From contig JAUWSZ010000171.1 of the NCBI GenBank assembly GCA_030609865.1, positions 1-6,142 on the forward strand: DNA of 6,142 nucleotides, read 5' to 3'. The notes below the pieces were generated by a model. That model worked only from the letters and a program-made list of their open reading frames with translations. It searched no databases and was not told the DNA's origin. The position numbers were made by a program, and so were the translations under genes. Source of the DNA: a bacterium (GTDB lineage Bacteria; Desulfobacterota; DSWW01). Shown in pieces: positions 5,953-6,142 of the stretch (its first letter is position 1; every line of letters begins with the position of its first letter).

Positions 5953-6142
5953 ATGGCGGATCGCCAAGAAGAAACCAACCCCTTGAAGACCCGTATCACC
6001 AAGATCCAGGAGCTGGTTTACGAGCTGAGGATCGGGCAAGTGATGAAGACGCCCGCGACCACGGTCTCGCCGGATACGAGCATGAGTGATCTGAAAGAAC
6101 TGCTCCGGATGCGAAGGATTTCGGGAACGCCGGTGCTGGAAG
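5953..6142 (+). CDS. CBS-domain protein, 5' part only
   Basis: The gene starts at ATG 5953, with GGAG (5941-5944) eight bases upstream, and runs off the window after 63 full codons. After a charged, probably helical N-terminus of about 26 residues, ELRIGQVMKTPATTVSPDTSMSDLKELLRMRRISGTPVLE is the first half of a typical CBS domain: a VMxTP(x)TVSPDxS opening, the helix, then the SGxPVLE strand. CBS pairs bind adenosine nucleotides and regulate partner proteins. The rest, including any second CBS domain or fused domain, is outside the window. It lies 39 bp after the DRTGG gene and is likely in the same transcript. The function of the DRTGG-CBS pair is unknown; regulation of hydrogenase or electron-flow genes is inferred from position. 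Confidence 0.82.
   Translation, partial: MADRQEETNPLKTRITKIQELVYELRIGQVMKTPATTVSPDTSMSDLKELLRMRRISGTPVLE

Overview
The window reads as part of a [NiFe]-hydrogenase maturation operon from a GC-rich bacterium. All genes are on the + strand and tightly packed. The order is: the last codons of an unidentified upstream gene, a hydrogenase maturation protease (239-757), hypF (850-3204, interrupted), hypC (3205-3447), hypD (3444-4529), hypE (4530-5549), a stand-alone DRTGG-domain protein (5566-5913), and the start of a CBS-domain protein (5953 to the window edge). The taxon cannot be fixed from this sequence. By recollection and inference only, the G/A-rich heptamer tract and the DRTGG/CBS genes recall anaerobic lineages such as Desulfobacterota, Nitrospirota or NC10.

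Layout. Bases 1-27 are the end of an open frame. Bases 34-159 are a degenerate 7-bp tandem repeat, followed by a possible GC-rich hairpin, then a strong ribosome binding site and the protease. A 92-base gap with another G/A-rich stretch precedes hypF. From hypF to hypE the junctions are 0 bp, a 4-bp overlap and 0 bp, and hypE is 16 bp from the DRTGG gene, so this block is very probably one translationally coupled transcript.

How the genes work together. HypF and HypE make the cyanide ligands of the Fe atom: HypF transfers a carbamoyl group to the C-terminal Cys of HypE, which dehydrates it to thiocyanate. HypC and HypD form the scaffold on which Fe(CN)2CO is built and then delivered to the large subunit. 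The protease removes the large subunit's C-terminal peptide after nickel insertion. hypA and hypB (nickel delivery) are not in the window. The DRTGG and CBS proteins are probably regulatory or ligand-sensing accessories.

The main anomaly is in hypF. A single unshifted reading frame runs from 850 to 3204 with family-like sequence throughout, but it contains TGA at 1237-1239 and TAG at 1369-1371. Both fall inside the DnaJ-like zinc-finger region, whose eight cysteines keep the exact CX2C-X18-CX2C-X24-CX2C-X18-CX2C spacing across the two stops. This points to very recent inactivation, base-call error, or (much less likely) stop-codon recoding. No mobile element, CRISPR array, tRNA or rRNA was seen. 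I found no convincing wholly new system; the interrupted hypF, the heptamer tract and a 28-bp perfect palindrome in hypD most deserve a second look.
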